From the NCBI RefSeq assembly GCF_012276695.1, contig NZ_CP038852.1:682001-746000 (forward strand): a stretch of DNA of 64,000 nt, in the 5' to 3' direction. The notes under the pieces were generated by a model, which was given only the letters and a program-made list of their open reading frames with translations, did no database searches and was not told the origin of the DNA. The translations under genes were made by a program, and so were the position numbers. The DNA is from Candidatus Pelagibacter giovannonii. GTDB taxonomy: Bacteria > Pseudomonadota > Alphaproteobacteria > Pelagibacterales > Pelagibacteraceae. Shown here piece by piece: positions 47,532 through 58,575 of the stretch. How positions within the stretch are numbered: the stretch's first letter is position 1; every line of letters starts with the position of its first letter.

Positions 47532-48359
47532 TTAATTGACATCCAATAAACTTCTATATTTATCAATATTTTGCACCACATAAGTGGGGAGGTTAATTTC
47601 ATTAATAGAAAGTTTATTTAATTCAATTTTTTGTTTAATTTCAATAGATTTTAGTTCATCTATACATTTTTTAATATAGTTATCATTATTTACAATAGAA
47701 TTATTTAATTCTGTATGCGCAAAACTTTTTAATTTATTTTTTATAAAGTCTAAATCTCCTAGCCAAGTAAAATGCCATCCACCATTATTAATAATTTTGA
47801 AATTTCTTTCATAATTGTTTGAAAACAATAATTTATCCAATCTATAAAACTTATATCTTTTATGTGTTTTTAAATTTCTTAACCATTGAGGGCTTTTTAA
47901 AAACTTTTTTTGACAGGCTCTTGTTCCATGCCAGCTTGATATCTTTGCTCCAAAATTTAGTTTATAGAAAAACAATCTTTGATTAAATACAATTATTTTT
48001 TCATTATAATTACCAAAGTTAACATTCTCTAAATTTGGAATTTCATCAAGATCAGAAATCAATACAATATCATCTTCCTTTGCTTGATTTAAGCAATTTG
48101 AAATATAGTTTCTTTGATAATTTTCTTTTTGCCAGGGGTTTAGACCTACTGGAAAACTACTAATCTTTTTATATATAATTTTTTCTTTAAATTCTGGATA
48201 TTTGTTAATTTCAAATATGAGATTTTTTTTATTACCTGAATGTGTCTCTTCACTTTCTATAATAACAAAGTGATCCACAAATTTATTTAATACATTAAAT
48301 CTTATCTCTAACAATTTTTCTTCATTGTTAAACATAAAACAATCAAAAATTTTATTCAT
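47532..48359 (-). CDS. GT17-family glycosyltransferase-like protein
   Basis: This 275-residue protein opens with FDCFMFNNEEKLLEIRFN and contains VIIESEETHSG, FPVGLNPWQKENYQRN and ISDLDEIPN, matching the family of beta-1,4-N-acetylglucosaminyltransferase-like GT17 enzymes, with the DxD-type motif in SDLDE. It would transfer a sugar to a surface glycan or protein. No membrane segment. It is first in a patch of surface-modification genes between gyrB and lepA. Confidence 0.8.
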   Translation of the reverse strand: MNKIFDCFMFNNEEKLLEIRFNVLNKFVDHFVIIESEETHSGNKKNLIFEINKYPEFKEKIIYKKISSFPVGLNPWQKENYQRNYISNCLNQAKEDDIVLISDLDEIPNLENVNFGNYNEKIIVFNQRLFFYKLNFGAKISSWHGTRACQKKFLKSPQWLRNLKTHKRYKFYRLDKLLFSNNYERNFKIINNGGWHFTWLGDLDFIKNKLKSFAHTELNNSIVNNDNYIKKCIDELKSIEIKQKIELNKLSINEINLPTYVVQNIDKYRSLLDVN

Positions 48360-48433
48360 ATTTATAAATATTAATAGAAGTATTAAGTTTTATATTATAT
48401 TTTTAATTTTTTAAAATATAATAATTATAATTT

Positions 48434-49132
48434 ATGCTTTATATACACATGGGTGCAGGTGCAGGAGATTTGGATTCTAAAGCGAATTTCAGATGTGGCT
48501 TTACAGAGTTTATAAAAAAAAATTATAAAAATAATGATGTGATATTTGCAGTCGAAGCAAATAAATTAAACATAAAAAAATTAAAAAAATGCTGGAAAAA
48601 TTATCCTAAAACAAAAATTTTAAATTTAGCTATAACTGGAAATTATTTAGATAAAAAAAAGAAAACACTTTATTACACAGAACAGGATAGTCCGCATTAT
48701 CAAGTGTGTTCAATGGATATTAATCATGTAAAAAAACACTATCCAAGATCCATAATTAAAAAATTTTCAATTGACGCTATAAAAATTAACCAATTTTTTA
48801 AAAAATATATAAAAAAGAAATGTATTAATTTTTTAAGTTTAGACCTCGAAGGAGTAGATTATGAAATAGTTATGTCAATTAATTTCAAAAAATATGATAT
48901 TAAAAACCTCTCCGTAGAGCATCTTCACTTAACAAAAATACAAAAAATTAAAATGATTCATCATCTAAATGTTAATGGTTATTCTTATTGTGGATCAGGA
49001 TATGATCATAATAACTTTGATTACTTATTCAAAAAGAAAAAGATATTATTTAACAAAATACTTTCTAGAGTACTTTTTATAATAAGTAAGAAACATTTGA
49101 AAATTTTTAATAAATTTTTATTTAATAAATAA
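48434..49132 (+). CDS. FkbM-like SAM-dependent methyltransferase
   Basis: This 232-residue protein has a short, diverged Rossmann methyltransferase fold: the glycine-rich IHMGAGAGDLDSKANF at the start in place of GxGxG, FAVEANKLNIKKL with the acidic residue expected to hold the SAM ribose, then INFLSLDLEGVDYEIVMSIN, the FkbM-type D-x-E-G motif. The substrate is probably a surface glycan hydroxyl. It is alone on the plus strand in this patch and tRNA-Ser lies right after it. Confidence 0.72.
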   Translation: MLYIHMGAGAGDLDSKANFRCGFTEFIKKNYKNNDVIFAVEANKLNIKKLKKCWKNYPKTKILNLAITGNYLDKKKKTLYYTEQDSPHYQVCSMDINHVKKHYPRSIIKKFSIDAIKINQFFKKYIKKKCINFLSLDLEGVDYEIVMSINFKKYDIKNLSVEHLHLTKIQKIKMIHHLNVNGYSYCGSGYDHNNFDYLFKKKKILFNKILSRVLFIISKKHLKIFNKFLFNK

Positions 49133-49135
49133 TAT

Positions 49136-49225
49136 TGGCGGAGAGAGTGGGATTCGAACCCACGGTACTTTTAACAATACACATACTTTCCAAGCATGCA
49201 CCTTAAACCCCTCAGCCATCTCTCC
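49136..49225 (-). tRNA. tRNA-Ser (GGA)
   Basis: This is a 90-base class II tRNA with anticodon GGA in loop TTGGAAA, long variable arm, GTTCGAATC in the T arm, G73 and encoded CCA (49136-49138). Confidence 0.95.
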
Positions 49226-49296
49226 ATTAACTTTTTAACTTAGCACAATTATTTAAAATTGATTCCTAAATATTGACAAAATCATAAATACTAAAT

Positions 49297-50046
49297 TTAA
49301 ATTTTGAAAATTAAATCAAATGGTAAAGAAATTCTATCAGTAATATTTGGATCTTTGTTTTGAACACTATGCTCTAAGTATGAATTAAAAATTATAAGAT
49401 CATTATTTTTAGGTTTAAATAAGTATTTATCACCAGTAAATGTATTTTTTTCAATTTTATTTAAACTCAGATTATACTTATAAATATCCATTTCTTTTAA
49501 TGGGTTAAATATTTCCAATCCAGAATTAGGACTGTTGGGATTTACTTTTAGATAAAGAACTCCTGATAAGTCAGAGTCAAAATGACTATGCTTATTTATA
49601 ATACCCGATTGTTTTGTTATCACAAACCACATTTTGATAAGGTCTATTTTTTTTGAGTTAAAAATATTATCTATATTTTTACTTACAAAATTTTCTATAC
49701 TTTTAGAAGTATCCATGAATTCTTTTTTTTTATTCAGATTATGTTCAGATTGAAAAATATTTTTATGACCATCATTAGTAAATTCGTTTACATCAAATAA
49801 ATCCTTATAGTTATAAATACTATTTATAATATCTCTAGTTTCAAAATCATGATTAAAAATGAATATTTTTGGTCTATAAAAGGCCATCAATAAATCTTTA
49901 TCAAAACGTCTTTTTCTTTTTTTAAAAAAATTATAAAAAGAAATCCTTTTTCTTTCTTTTTTTGAAAATATTGAAATAAGTTTTGAAAAATAAACAGCTA
50001 ATCTAAAAAAATTACATAAATATAAAAATTTTGGAAAGTTTTTCAC
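49297..50046 (-). CDS. 2-oxoglutarate/Fe(II) dioxygenase-like protein
   Basis: This 249-residue protein has, in its C-terminal half, the jelly-roll metal motif: HSHFDSDLSGVLYLKV with His and Asp ligands, then LIIFNSYLEHSVQ with the distal His and ITDRISLPFDLIF with the arginine that binds 2-oxoglutarate. The N-terminal third is lysine-rich and has no motif I recognise. It would hydroxylate a substrate such as a glycan or small molecule. Three bases separate it from the upstream FkbM gene, so they are one operon. Confidence 0.75.
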   Translation of the reverse strand: MKNFPKFLYLCNFFRLAVYFSKLISIFSKKERKRISFYNFFKKRKRRFDKDLLMAFYRPKIFIFNHDFETRDIINSIYNYKDLFDVNEFTNDGHKNIFQSEHNLNKKKEFMDTSKSIENFVSKNIDNIFNSKKIDLIKMWFVITKQSGIINKHSHFDSDLSGVLYLKVNPNSPNSGLEIFNPLKEMDIYKYNLSLNKIEKNTFTGDKYLFKPKNNDLIIFNSYLEHSVQNKDPNITDRISLPFDLIFKI

Positions 50047-50049
50047 TTA

Positions 50050-50826
50050 TTAATTATACCAATTTTTATCTAGAAATTTTTCCTTAACATTATTAACTGT
50101 TTTACTATCAAATTTATGTGGAAGTATAGAAAACTTTGAAGAAAAAATTTTGACTCTATTTTTTCTAATAAAAGTCATTTCAATCATGTCTGGCACCAAA
50201 TAATTTCCAATTTTTTTAATTTTACTAATATTATTTATATGTAGATGGCAAACATAAAAATAATTATTCAATTTATTGATTACTTTATCAAAAAGGTTCA
50301 GAAATATATCATTACGCAAGTGTCTTAAATCATGAAATTCAATTACTAAAATTCTTACTTTTTTTAAGTTTTCTTCTGAAATATCAATTAGACTAGCATA
50401 CTCATCACCCTCAATATCTAATTTTAAAATTATGTCTTTATCATCCTTTATTATCCAATCATTAATGGATATTTCTTCATTATTTGATACTAAGCCTAAT
50501 TTTTTTTTAAAAAATGAAGCTTTATTCGGCAATATAGTTTTTTCTATTTCATTAAAATCTAGCATGTTAGATTTAATTAAATATCTTGTTTCTAAATCTT
50601 TTTCGAATTGAGTCAAAAAACCTACTCCTGCAGAATAATTTTTATCAATACCAACAAAATCATCAGGCACTAAATATCCACCATCATTTTTTTCACCTAG
50701 TCTTATTAGTGAAGCATCAATCTCGTAGGGTAATAATTTTTTTAAAGTTTTTGAAATTTTTTTTTCGGACGATTTTTTTTCCACATACATTTTAAAAATA
50801 TCAAAAAATTTTTCTTTTAAATTCAT
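50050..50826 (-). CDS. FkbM-family methyltransferase
   Basis: It has 258 residues. YEIDASLIRLGEKNDGGYLVPDD and SAGVGFLTQFEKDL form the SAM-binding start, and ILKLDIEGDEYASLIDIS carries the D-x-E-G motif of FkbM methyltransferases. It has no signal peptide or membrane segment. It lies between a GT2-like glycosyltransferase gene upstream (5 bases) and the dioxygenase gene downstream (3 bases), so all three probably act on the same glycan. Confidence 0.82.
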   Translation of the reverse strand: MNLKEKFFDIFKMYVEKKSSEKKISKTLKKLLPYEIDASLIRLGEKNDGGYLVPDDFVGIDKNYSAGVGFLTQFEKDLETRYLIKSNMLDFNEIEKTILPNKASFFKKKLGLVSNNEEISINDWIIKDDKDIILKLDIEGDEYASLIDISEENLKKVRILVIEFHDLRHLRNDIFLNLFDKVINKLNNYFYVCHLHINNISKIKKIGNYLVPDMIEMTFIRKNRVKIFSSKFSILPHKFDSKTVNNVKEKFLDKNWYN

Positions 50827-50831
50827 TACCT

Positions 50832-51737
50832 TTAATATCTCACTCTATAATTTGCTTTTTTGATAAAAACATAATTTACACAAGCTGTAAATCTTATAAA
50901 GTTCCTTACGTAATTTTTTTTTCGTTGCAGTAAGAAATTAACCATAAATTTAATAAAGTATTTTAAAAACATTTTTACGAAAAAGAAGTAAAAGGTTGAT
51001 CTCGTACTAAATTTATCTTTAAAGTATAATGAAGACCAACAATAATGCCAATTTCTAGATTTATTTATCTTTTCTTGATTTTCTTTTTTATTTGAACCGA
51101 AGCCTACATGATGAACAATTGATTCTTTTATTTTCATGATGGAATATCTTTTTTTTCGCAACCTTAGACATAAATCGATATCTTCAAGATATGTATAGTA
51201 GTTCTCATCCCAGCCATTGATTTTTTTAATTATCGATTTTTTTATTAACATCGCAGTAGCAGGTACAGCTTCAACACAAGTATCACCTGAGGGTAGTATA
51301 GTCATTTTTTTTGGTCTTTTTATGCTTTTTAAATTTCCTAACGTAGACAGACTCAAATCTAAATGATCAAATTGACTATAATTTTTTTTTTCAAATATTA
51401 ATGGAGAAATAATTCCTGCATTATTGTATTTTTTTTGTGCCTTAAGAAGATTAACTATTGAATTCTTATTAAAATAAACATCTGGCTGCGTAATTAATAT
51501 ATTTTCATTTTTCGATTTAGCTAACCCAATATTAAAAGATTTAGTTAGACCTATGTCTCCAACTTTATAATGTTTTATTTTAAATTTATGAAATTTTATA
51601 ATTTTTTCTAATTCAGAATCTTCACCATTATCTATGATGATTATTTCTGATGATGATGGAAGAGATGATAAACACTTTTTAATTATTGCTCCAGGATAAA
51701 ATGTTGGTATTATTATTGTTAGTTTAGAAAGAGACAT
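50832..51737 (-). CDS. GT2-family glycosyltransferase (rhamnosyltransferase-like)
   Basis: This 301-residue enzyme has the GT-A start LTIIIPTFYPG, IIIDNGEDSE, the segment TQPDVYFN replacing DxD and LEDIDLCLRLRKKRYSI with the ED motif typical of rhamnosyl- and glucosyltransferases. It begins the minus-strand operon that continues with an FkbM methyltransferase and a dioxygenase. The C-terminal part has a basic hydrophobic region that may hold it at the membrane. Confidence 0.86.
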   Translation of the reverse strand: MSLSKLTIIIPTFYPGAIIKKCLSSLPSSSEIIIIDNGEDSELEKIIKFHKFKIKHYKVGDIGLTKSFNIGLAKSKNENILITQPDVYFNKNSIVNLLKAQKKYNNAGIISPLIFEKKNYSQFDHLDLSLSTLGNLKSIKRPKKMTILPSGDTCVEAVPATAMLIKKSIIKKINGWDENYYTYLEDIDLCLRLRKKRYSIMKIKESIVHHVGFGSNKKENQEKINKSRNWHYCWSSLYFKDKFSTRSTFYFFFVKMFLKYFIKFMVNFLLQRKKNYVRNFIRFTACVNYVFIKKANYRVRY

Positions 51738-51883
51738 AAAATAATTATTTTTTTTTAAAAATTAATTTTAAACATAATTTAATCATTACTTGAGAAAAAA
51801 AATTTGTACATAACTTTTTTTAGTTATATTTTTTTCATCTAGTTATTTAAATAAAAAACTCAAAGTTAAGATTTAGTATCAAG

Positions 51884-52591
51884 CTATATTCTAATTAAAT
51901 CACTCACTTTTGATACCATGTCTGCTTTAATAAAAAACATTGTAACACCGATTACATTTATTAATTCATAGTTATTTTTTTTCATTAATTCAATTTTTGA
52001 ATTCCTACTTTCATTAACTGTATCAAAAGAATTTTCTTCTATAGTAAAAAGAATTGGATTTATTTTTTCAAAATTAATACTATTAATAATATTTAATTCT
52101 GTGCCTTCAGTATCAATGTTTATAAAATCAACCTTGTCAATCTTGTTAAGTTTTAAAATTTCTTCTAATAGAAAACTCTTAATTTCAACTTTTTTTTGAG
52201 TTACATTTGATTTAATAAGTGAGTTTTGTTGATTTATTGGTGAATTTTCATAATAAAAAGTATCTCCAGAAAAATTTCCAATTGCACAATTAATATTTTT
52301 GTCCTCTGGTCTTGCAATATCAAATAAATCAATAGATGTTTTGCTAATATCAAGATTCATTCCTTTCCAACCTTTTTTATAAAGTTTATAGGTTAATGAT
52401 CCTTTAATGGGATGATAAGCACCAATATCTACATAAAAACCATCACTATAATTTCTAAATATTCTGTTTACCATTACGTCTTCTGCAAATTCTGAATAAT
52501 GAAAGTTTGGGTTTTTATTCTTATAAATTTTTTGAATTTTGTAAACCCAATATAAAAATCTGTTTTTTTTTAAAAAATTTAATTTGAACAT
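51884..52591 (-). CDS. FkbM-family methyltransferase
   Basis: This is 235 residues with a clear FkbM layout: HYSEFAEDVMVNRIFRN, DGFYVDIGAYHPIKGSLTYKLY (SAM-binding loop and conserved histidine) and KVDFINIDTEGTELNIINSI (D-x-E-G motif). It acts on a hydroxyl of a sugar or polyketide by family knowledge. It starts about 42 bases from the lepA end. 146 gene-free bases separate it from the GT2 gene. Confidence 0.86.
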   Translation of the reverse strand: MFKLNFLKKNRFLYWVYKIQKIYKNKNPNFHYSEFAEDVMVNRIFRNYSDGFYVDIGAYHPIKGSLTYKLYKKGWKGMNLDISKTSIDLFDIARPEDKNINCAIGNFSGDTFYYENSPINQQNSLIKSNVTQKKVEIKSFLLEEILKLNKIDKVDFINIDTEGTELNIINSINFEKINPILFTIEENSFDTVNESRNSKIELMKKNNYELINVIGVTMFFIKADMVSKVSDLIRI

Positions 52592-52633
52592 AATTTATAA
52601 CTTTATTTATAAAAATTTTTTTATACCAATTTA

Positions 52634-54439
52634 TTATTCCTTATTAATTTTTAATACACCAATAAATGCTTCTTGGGGAATTTCTACTTTTCCAAACTGT
52701 TTACCCCTGGCTTTTCCTTTTTTCTGCTTATCCAATAATTTTCTTTTTCTGTCTCTAGCACCACCACCATGAATTTTTGTTAAAACGTCTTTTTTAAAAC
52801 CTTTAATAGTTTCTCTTGCTATGATTTTTCCTCCAATCGCTGCCTGAACTGGAATCATAAAGTTATGTCTAGGTATCAAATCTCTTAATTTTTCACAAAC
52901 TTCTCTTCCAACCGTTTGTGCAAAATCTTTATGAACCATCATTGATAGGGCGTCTACTGGTTCAGCATTAACAAGTATTCCTAGTTTTACTAAATCTCCC
53001 TCTCTATGACCTATAATTTCATAATCAAAGCTTGCATAACCACTGGTCATTGATTTAAGCCTATCATTAAAATCAAACACAACTTCGTTTAGAGGGATTT
53101 CATAATTTAAAACTGCTCTATTACCTGAATAACTTAAGTTTGTTTGTACTCCTCTTTTATCCTGACAAACCTTAATAATTGCACCTAGATATTGATCTGG
53201 TGTAATAATTGTTGCTTTAATCCAGGGCTCTTCAATAAATTTGATTAAAGTAGGTTCTGGTAAGCTTGAAGGGTTTTGTAGCTCTATTATTTCCCCTTTG
53301 TTCATATGAACTTTATAAACTACTCCTGGTGTTGTAGTTAATAAATTTATATCAAATTCTCTTTCTAATCTTTCGGTTATAATTTCTAAATGCAGGAGAC
53401 CTAAAAAACCACATCTAAAACCAAGACCTAGCGCAGATGAAGATTCTGCCTCATATGAAAAACTAGCATCATTTAATTGGAGTTTACCTAAGCCATCTTT
53501 TAATTTTTGATATTCAGAGCTATCAACAGGAAACAATCCACAAAATACAACTGGCTTACTTGGTTTAAATCCTGGAAGTGCCTCTTGAAGTGGTTTAGTT
53601 GCATCACAAATTGTATCTCCAACTTTTGTTTCTGATAAAATTTTTATTCCTGTTGTTATAAAACCAATTTCTCCTGCATTTAACTCATTAATATCGGTTG
53701 CTTTTGGAGTAAATACCCCTACTTTTTCAATTATATATTCTTGATTAGTAGACATCATTTTGATCTTCATATTTTTTGAAATTTTTCCATTAATAACTCT
53801 TACTAAAATAACTACCCCTAAATAAGTGTCATACCAACTATCAACTAATAAACATTTTAAATCTGCATCCTTTTCTCCTTCTGGAGCTGGTAGTGATACA
53901 ATAATTTGTTCTAAAATATCTTCTATACCCTCACCTGTTTTTCCTGAGCAAGGTATGGCATTTTCAGTATCAATACCAATAACCTCTTCTATTTGTGTCT
54001 TTGTTTTTTCTAAGTCTGACGCCGGCAAATCAACTTTATTTAAGACAGGTACTATCTCATGTTTAGTATCTAAAGCTTGATAAACATTAGCCAATGTTTG
54101 TGCCTCTACTCCTTGAGTGCTATCAACAATCAAAATAGATCCCTCGCATGCATACAAAGATCTACTAACTTCATAACTAAAATCTACATGGCCTGGAGTA
54201 TCAATAATGTTTAGAATATATTCTTTCCCATCTTTAGACTTATAATTAAGTTTAACTGTTTGAGCTTTAATTGTTATTCCTCTTTCCCGTTCAATATCCA
54301 TTGAGTCTAGAACTTGTGCCTTCATCTCTCTTTCGGTTAAACCACCACAACTATGAATTATTCTATCTGCAATAGTTGATTTACCATGATCAATGTGCGC
54401 TATAATTGCAAAGTTTCTGATATGATCAATTTTTGTCAT
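52634..54439 (-). CDS. lepA: Elongation factor 4 (LepA)
   Basis: This 601-residue translational GTPase has G1 AHIDHGKST at residues 14-22, G2 and G3 ([18 protein letters not shown]) and G4 NKVDLP, then domains 2-4 and the LepA-specific C-terminal basic domain ending in [19 protein letters not shown]. It promotes ribosome back-translocation or biogenesis under stress. Full length. Follows pheT by 2 bases. Confidence 0.97.
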   Translation of the reverse strand: MTKIDHIRNFAIIAHIDHGKSTIADRIIHSCGGLTEREMKAQVLDSMDIERERGITIKAQTVKLNYKSKDGKEYILNIIDTPGHVDFSYEVSRSLYACEGSILIVDSTQGVEAQTLANVYQALDTKHEIVPVLNKVDLPASDLEKTKTQIEEVIGIDTENAIPCSGKTGEGIEDILEQIIVSLPAPEGEKDADLKCLLVDSWYDTYLGVVILVRVINGKISKNMKIKMMSTNQEYIIEKVGVFTPKATDINELNAGEIGFITTGIKILSETKVGDTICDATKPLQEALPGFKPSKPVVFCGLFPVDSSEYQKLKDGLGKLQLNDASFSYEAESSSALGLGFRCGFLGLLHLEIITERLEREFDINLLTTTPGVVYKVHMNKGEIIELQNPSSLPEPTLIKFIEEPWIKATIITPDQYLGAIIKVCQDKRGVQTNLSYSGNRAVLNYEIPLNEVVFDFNDRLKSMTSGYASFDYEIIGHREGDLVKLGILVNAEPVDALSMMVHKDFAQTVGREVCEKLRDLIPRHNFMIPVQAAIGGKIIARETIKGFKKDVLTKIHGGGARDRKRKLLDKQKKGKARGKQFGKVEIPQEAFIGVLKINKE

Positions 54440-54441
54440 AA

Positions 54442-56850
54442 CTATGATCTAATCTTTGCGTCTGTTTTTGATTCTACAGTTGAAATGATAAGCTGGTTTA
54501 TTTTATTTAAATCCTCTTCCTTTAAAGTTTTTTCCAAAGACTGAATTGTAACATTTAATGCAATCGATTTTTTATTTTCATCAATATTTTCTCCCTCATA
54601 AACATCAAAAACTTTAACAGATTTTATTAATTCCTTATCTACATTCCTAATTATTTCTATCAATTCTTGAGCTTTAAAATTTTTATCTAAAACAAAAGCA
54701 AAATCTCTCTCTGATTTTTGAAAGTCAGAATATTTATATTGAGTTTTTTGATTTTTTAATAATTTTTTTGGCTGTTTTATATTGTCTAGGAATATTTCAA
54801 ACCCTACTAATGATTCAGCTTTAATGTCTAATTCTTTTAATATATTCGGATGAATATCACCAAAAAAACCTGCTACTTTTTCTTTACCCTTATTTAAAAA
54901 GATTCTTCCAGATTTACCAGGGTGATAATAGCTTGGTGTTTCGTCATCAATATATAATTTGTCCTTGTTGTAACCAGCCTCAACTAAGCTTTGAATAACG
55001 TCTCTTTTTACATCAAAAATATCAACTAACCTTCCCTGCTCTATCCAGCTCTGTCTTGACAGTTTTCCAGTTCTTAATCCACTTACTACTGTTTGTTGCT
55101 CACCTGGTTTAGATCCTGAAAAAGTTGGACCTATTTCAAATATTGATAAATCTTTGAATCCTCTGCCTAAATTCTTGTTTATATTGATAATTAAATTTGA
55201 AAAAATAGAACTTCTCAATACATTTAAATCTGCACTTATGGGATTAACTATTTTTATTTCTTTATTACTTTCAATAAATAATTGATTAATCTTACTGTCA
55301 GTAAAAGACCATGTAATAGCTTCCAAGTATCCTTTTGATGCAATAGCTCTTTGTAAAAAATGAAATAATTTTTGTGTTTTGTTTAAAGTATCTTTGTTTC
55401 TTACTTTCTCAGGTTCGATTACCTTAATTTGGTCATAACCTTTAATTCTCACTAGTTCTTCAACTATATCTACTTCTTGTAAAATATCTGGTCGCCATGT
55501 TGGAACTTTTAATAGTAATAGTTTTTTTTGTTTTTTTATTTCAAAACCTAAATTAGTTAGTATTTTTATTGTTTCTTTTTGATCAATTTTAAAACCTGTA
55601 ATTTTTTCAAATAACTGCATGTCAAATTTTATAAACCTATCTTTAACATTTTCTATTTTTTGAATATCAAATTTACTAATTTCTCCTCCACAGATTTTTT
55701 TAATTAATTCAGCAGCTCTCTGGAGTCCCTGCTCTATTGACAGTGGGTCAATTCCTCTTTCAAATCTAAACTTTGCATCTGTGTCTATATTTAAAATTTT
55801 AGATGTTTTTCTAATTGATCTTGGATTAAAATAGGCTGACTCAATTAATACATTTTTTGTATCTAATTCTGTTCCTGATCTCGTACCTCCAATTATTCCT
55901 CCTAAACCTAATACTCCAGAAGCATCTGTAATAACACACATATCATCTTCAAGATTATAATCTTTCTCGTCTAAAGCTTTAAATTTTTCACCTTTTTTAG
56001 AATTCCTTACAATTATTCCTTTATCTATTTTATCAGCATCATAAGCGTGCAATGGTCTATTTAAATCAATCATTACATAATTTGTAATATCAACTATTGC
56101 AGAGATAGGTTTTTGACCTAATGATATTATTCTTTTCTTTAGCCAATCTGGACTTTCAGTATTTTTTACACCAGTAATTAAGCAACTTCCAAAAGAAGTA
56201 CATCCTTGATTTTTTTCTTTAATTATTTTTATACTGACTTTTTGTTTATTTTTTTGAACTAACTTCTCTGTTTTAAATTTTTTTAATGTGCCAGAACCTG
56301 CTGTTGCTAAATCTCTAGCTATTCCTCTCACCCCCAAACAATCTGCTCTATTTGGTGTAATAGATATATCAATTACATTTACACTACTTTTAGGAAAATA
56401 ATTTTCACCTATTTTTTTTTCATATTTTTTTGAAGAAAGTTCTGTAATCCCATCACTTTCATCTGATAAATTAAGTTCAGACTCTGAACAAAGCATTCCA
56501 TATGAGGTGACACCTCTTATTTTGCTTACTACTAATTTCATTTGATTCTTTGGTACAATAGCACCTGGCGGTGCATAAATTGTCATTAATCCCTTTTTTG
56601 CATTAGGTGCGCCACAAACAACTTTTACAGGATTGTCGGATCCAATGTCCACATCACAAACTCTAAGTCTATCTGCATCGGGATGCTTTTCAGTCTTCAA
56701 GATTTTTGCAATTACAAATTCATCAAGCTCTCCTGATTGACTGTCAACACCCTCTACTTCAAGACCAACATCTGTAAGTTTATCAATAATTTGATTTTCA
56801 TTAAGCTCAGTTTCTAAATGTTCTTTTAGCCAATTTGTTGTAATCTTCAT
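54442..56850 (-). CDS. pheT: Phenylalanyl-tRNA synthetase beta chain
   Basis: This 802-residue subunit of the alpha2-beta2 enzyme has an N-terminal tRNA-binding OB domain ([18 protein letters not shown]), B3/B4 editing domain, B5 domain, class II-like core and a C-terminal FDX anticodon-binding domain ([18 protein letters not shown]). The start overlaps the pheS stop (ATGA). Normal length. Confidence 0.97.
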   Translation of the reverse strand: MKITTNWLKEHLETELNENQIIDKLTDVGLEVEGVDSQSGELDEFVIAKILKTEKHPDADRLRVCDVDIGSDNPVKVVCGAPNAKKGLMTIYAPPGAIVPKNQMKLVVSKIRGVTSYGMLCSESELNLSDESDGITELSSKKYEKKIGENYFPKSSVNVIDISITPNRADCLGVRGIARDLATAGSGTLKKFKTEKLVQKNKQKVSIKIIKEKNQGCTSFGSCLITGVKNTESPDWLKKRIISLGQKPISAIVDITNYVMIDLNRPLHAYDADKIDKGIIVRNSKKGEKFKALDEKDYNLEDDMCVITDASGVLGLGGIIGGTRSGTELDTKNVLIESAYFNPRSIRKTSKILNIDTDAKFRFERGIDPLSIEQGLQRAAELIKKICGGEISKFDIQKIENVKDRFIKFDMQLFEKITGFKIDQKETIKILTNLGFEIKKQKKLLLLKVPTWRPDILQEVDIVEELVRIKGYDQIKVIEPEKVRNKDTLNKTQKLFHFLQRAIASKGYLEAITWSFTDSKINQLFIESNKEIKIVNPISADLNVLRSSIFSNLIININKNLGRGFKDLSIFEIGPTFSGSKPGEQQTVVSGLRTGKLSRQSWIEQGRLVDIFDVKRDVIQSLVEAGYNKDKLYIDDETPSYYHPGKSGRIFLNKGKEKVAGFFGDIHPNILKELDIKAESLVGFEIFLDNIKQPKKLLKNQKTQYKYSDFQKSERDFAFVLDKNFKAQELIEIIRNVDKELIKSVKVFDVYEGENIDENKKSIALNVTIQSLEKTLKEEDLNKINQLIISTVESKTDAKIRS

Positions 56851-57914
56851 CTACTCAAGCCTCTGTAATTTGAGGGTACATCTATGGGGTCAAAGCCAAA
56901 GTGGTTTAACCACCTATAATCACAATCAAAAAATGCTCTTAAATCATTTATACCATACTTGAGCATTGCCAATCTATCTATACCTATCCCAAATGCGTAG
57001 CCTTGGAATTCATCGGGATTTACCTTTACATTTTTTAAAACGTTTGGATGAACCATTCCACAACCTAAAATTTCAAGCCATTTATCTCCCTCCCCAATTA
57101 CTATTTTCCCATTTTTAATTTCATATCCAATGTCTACCTCAGCTGATGGTTCAGTAAAAGGAAAGTGACTTGGTCTAAATCTCATTTTAATTTTATCAAC
57201 CTCAAAAAATTCCTTAATAAAGTAATTCAAACAGCCTTTTAGGTGACCCATATTAATATTTTTGTCGATATGTAATCCCTCAACTTGGTGGAACATGGGA
57301 GTATGAGTTTGATCACTATCTGATCGATACGTTCTTCCTGGTGCAATGATTTTAAATGGAGGTTTATTGTTAAGCATAGTTCTTATTTGAACTGGAGAAG
57401 TATGCGTTCTTAATAATAATTCTTTTTTTTCATCAAGATAAAATGTGTCATGCATATCTCTTGCTGGATGATTATCGGGCGTATTTAATGCTGTAAAATT
57501 ATTATATTCATTTTCAATATCAGGACCTTCTTCTACACTAAATCCAATTTCTGAAAAAATTGATGAGATTTCATCTATGACTTGGGACACTGGATGAATT
57601 TTTCCTTGAACAAAAGGTCTCTCAGGTAAAGTTATATCTATTTTTTCTTTTGCTAACTTTTGATTAATTTCTTTAATTTCAATATTATTAATTTTTGTAG
57701 TAATTAAATTTTGAAGCTCATCTTTTACTAAATTTAAATCTGATGCAAATTTCTTTCTCTCTTGTTCTGCTACTTTTCCAAGTTGTTTAAATTGAGAACT
57801 AATTAATCCATTTTTTCCAAATAGATCTGTCTTGATCTGATTAACTTGATTTAGATCTAAATTTTCTTTTAACTTTAAAAGAAATTCATCTTTTATTTTT
57901 TTAATATCAGACAT
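56847..57914 (-). CDS. pheS: Phenylalanyl-tRNA synthetase alpha chain
   Basis: This 355-residue catalytic subunit has an N-terminal coiled-coil arm and class II core with motif 2 [20 protein letters not shown] and motif 3 GFGIGIDRL-like [16 protein letters not shown]. The phenylalanine-binding region is intact. It follows rplT by 43 bases; operon with pheT and lepA downstream. Confidence 0.97.
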   Translation of the reverse strand: MSDIKKIKDEFLLKLKENLDLNQVNQIKTDLFGKNGLISSQFKQLGKVAEQERKKFASDLNLVKDELQNLITTKINNIEIKEINQKLAKEKIDITLPERPFVQGKIHPVSQVIDEISSIFSEIGFSVEEGPDIENEYNNFTALNTPDNHPARDMHDTFYLDEKKELLLRTHTSPVQIRTMLNNKPPFKIIAPGRTYRSDSDQTHTPMFHQVEGLHIDKNINMGHLKGCLNYFIKEFFEVDKIKMRFRPSHFPFTEPSAEVDIGYEIKNGKIVIGEGDKWLEILGCGMVHPNVLKNVKVNPDEFQGYAFGIGIDRLAMLKYGINDLRAFFDCDYRWLNHFGFDPIDVPSNYRGLSR

Positions 57915-57957
57915 ATTGAGAGATTATTTCTTCACCGAAGAAAAACAATAGTGAAGA

Positions 57958-58314
57958 TTAATTTAGTGCTGATTGAGCTTTTTGTACGATCGTTTTAAAG
58001 GCTTCTGGGCTATCGTATGCTATTTCAGCTAATATTTTTCTATCTAACTTAATTCCACACTTTGTTAAGCCATTAATAAATTTAGAATAAGTTAATCCTT
58101 CTGATCTAACACCTGCATTAATTCTCTGTATCCATAAAGATTTAAATTCTCTTTTTTTAGTTCTACGATCTCTGTAAGCATATTGCATAGCTTTTTCCAT
58201 GGCTTGCTTTGCAACTCTTATAGTATTTTTTCTTCTGCCCCATTGACCTTTGACAGCTTTTAAAACTTTTTTATGTTTAGCGTGACTTGTTACACCTCTT
58301 TTTACTCTAGCCAT
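57958..58314 (-). CDS. rplT: Ribosomal protein bL20
   Basis: This 118-residue rRNA-binding protein has [66 protein letters not shown]20 also represses its own operon by binding the infC-rpmI leader in other bacteria. It follows rpmI by one base. Confidence 0.97.
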   Translation of the reverse strand: MARVKRGVTSHAKHKKVLKAVKGQWGRRKNTIRVAKQAMEKAMQYAYRDRRTKKREFKSLWIQRINAGVRSEGLTYSKFINGLTKCGIKLDRKILAEIAYDSPEAFKTIVQKAQSALN

Positions 58315-58315
58315 T

Positions 58316-58522
58316 TTATCCTCTTAAACTGTAAGGCATATATGATTTAACTATTTTGCCATCTTGTTTTGACATAGTAGTCGTGCCTCTTAATTTTCTA
58401 ATTTGTGAATTTGTTCTTTTTATCATGCCATGTCTTTTCCCAGCTTGCGCCATCATAACTTTTCCTGTAGCTGAGATTTTAAATCTTTTTTTTGCTGAAC
58501 TTTTAGTTTTTAATTTTGGCAT
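58316..58522 (-). CDS. rpmI: Ribosomal protein bL35
   Basis: This 68-residue basic protein has [15 protein letters not shown] and [21 protein letters not shown], the family pattern. It lies between infC and rplT in the classical order, with about 53 bases after infC that may hold an L20-responsive leader. Confidence 0.97.
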   Translation of the reverse strand: MPKLKTKSSAKKRFKISATGKVMMAQAGKRHGMIKRTNSQIRKLRGTTTMSKQDGKIVKSYMPYSLRG

Positions 58523-58575
58523 AATTCTGCGGACTTATACAAATATTGGAATGGATTTACAACCTCTATTAAGCC

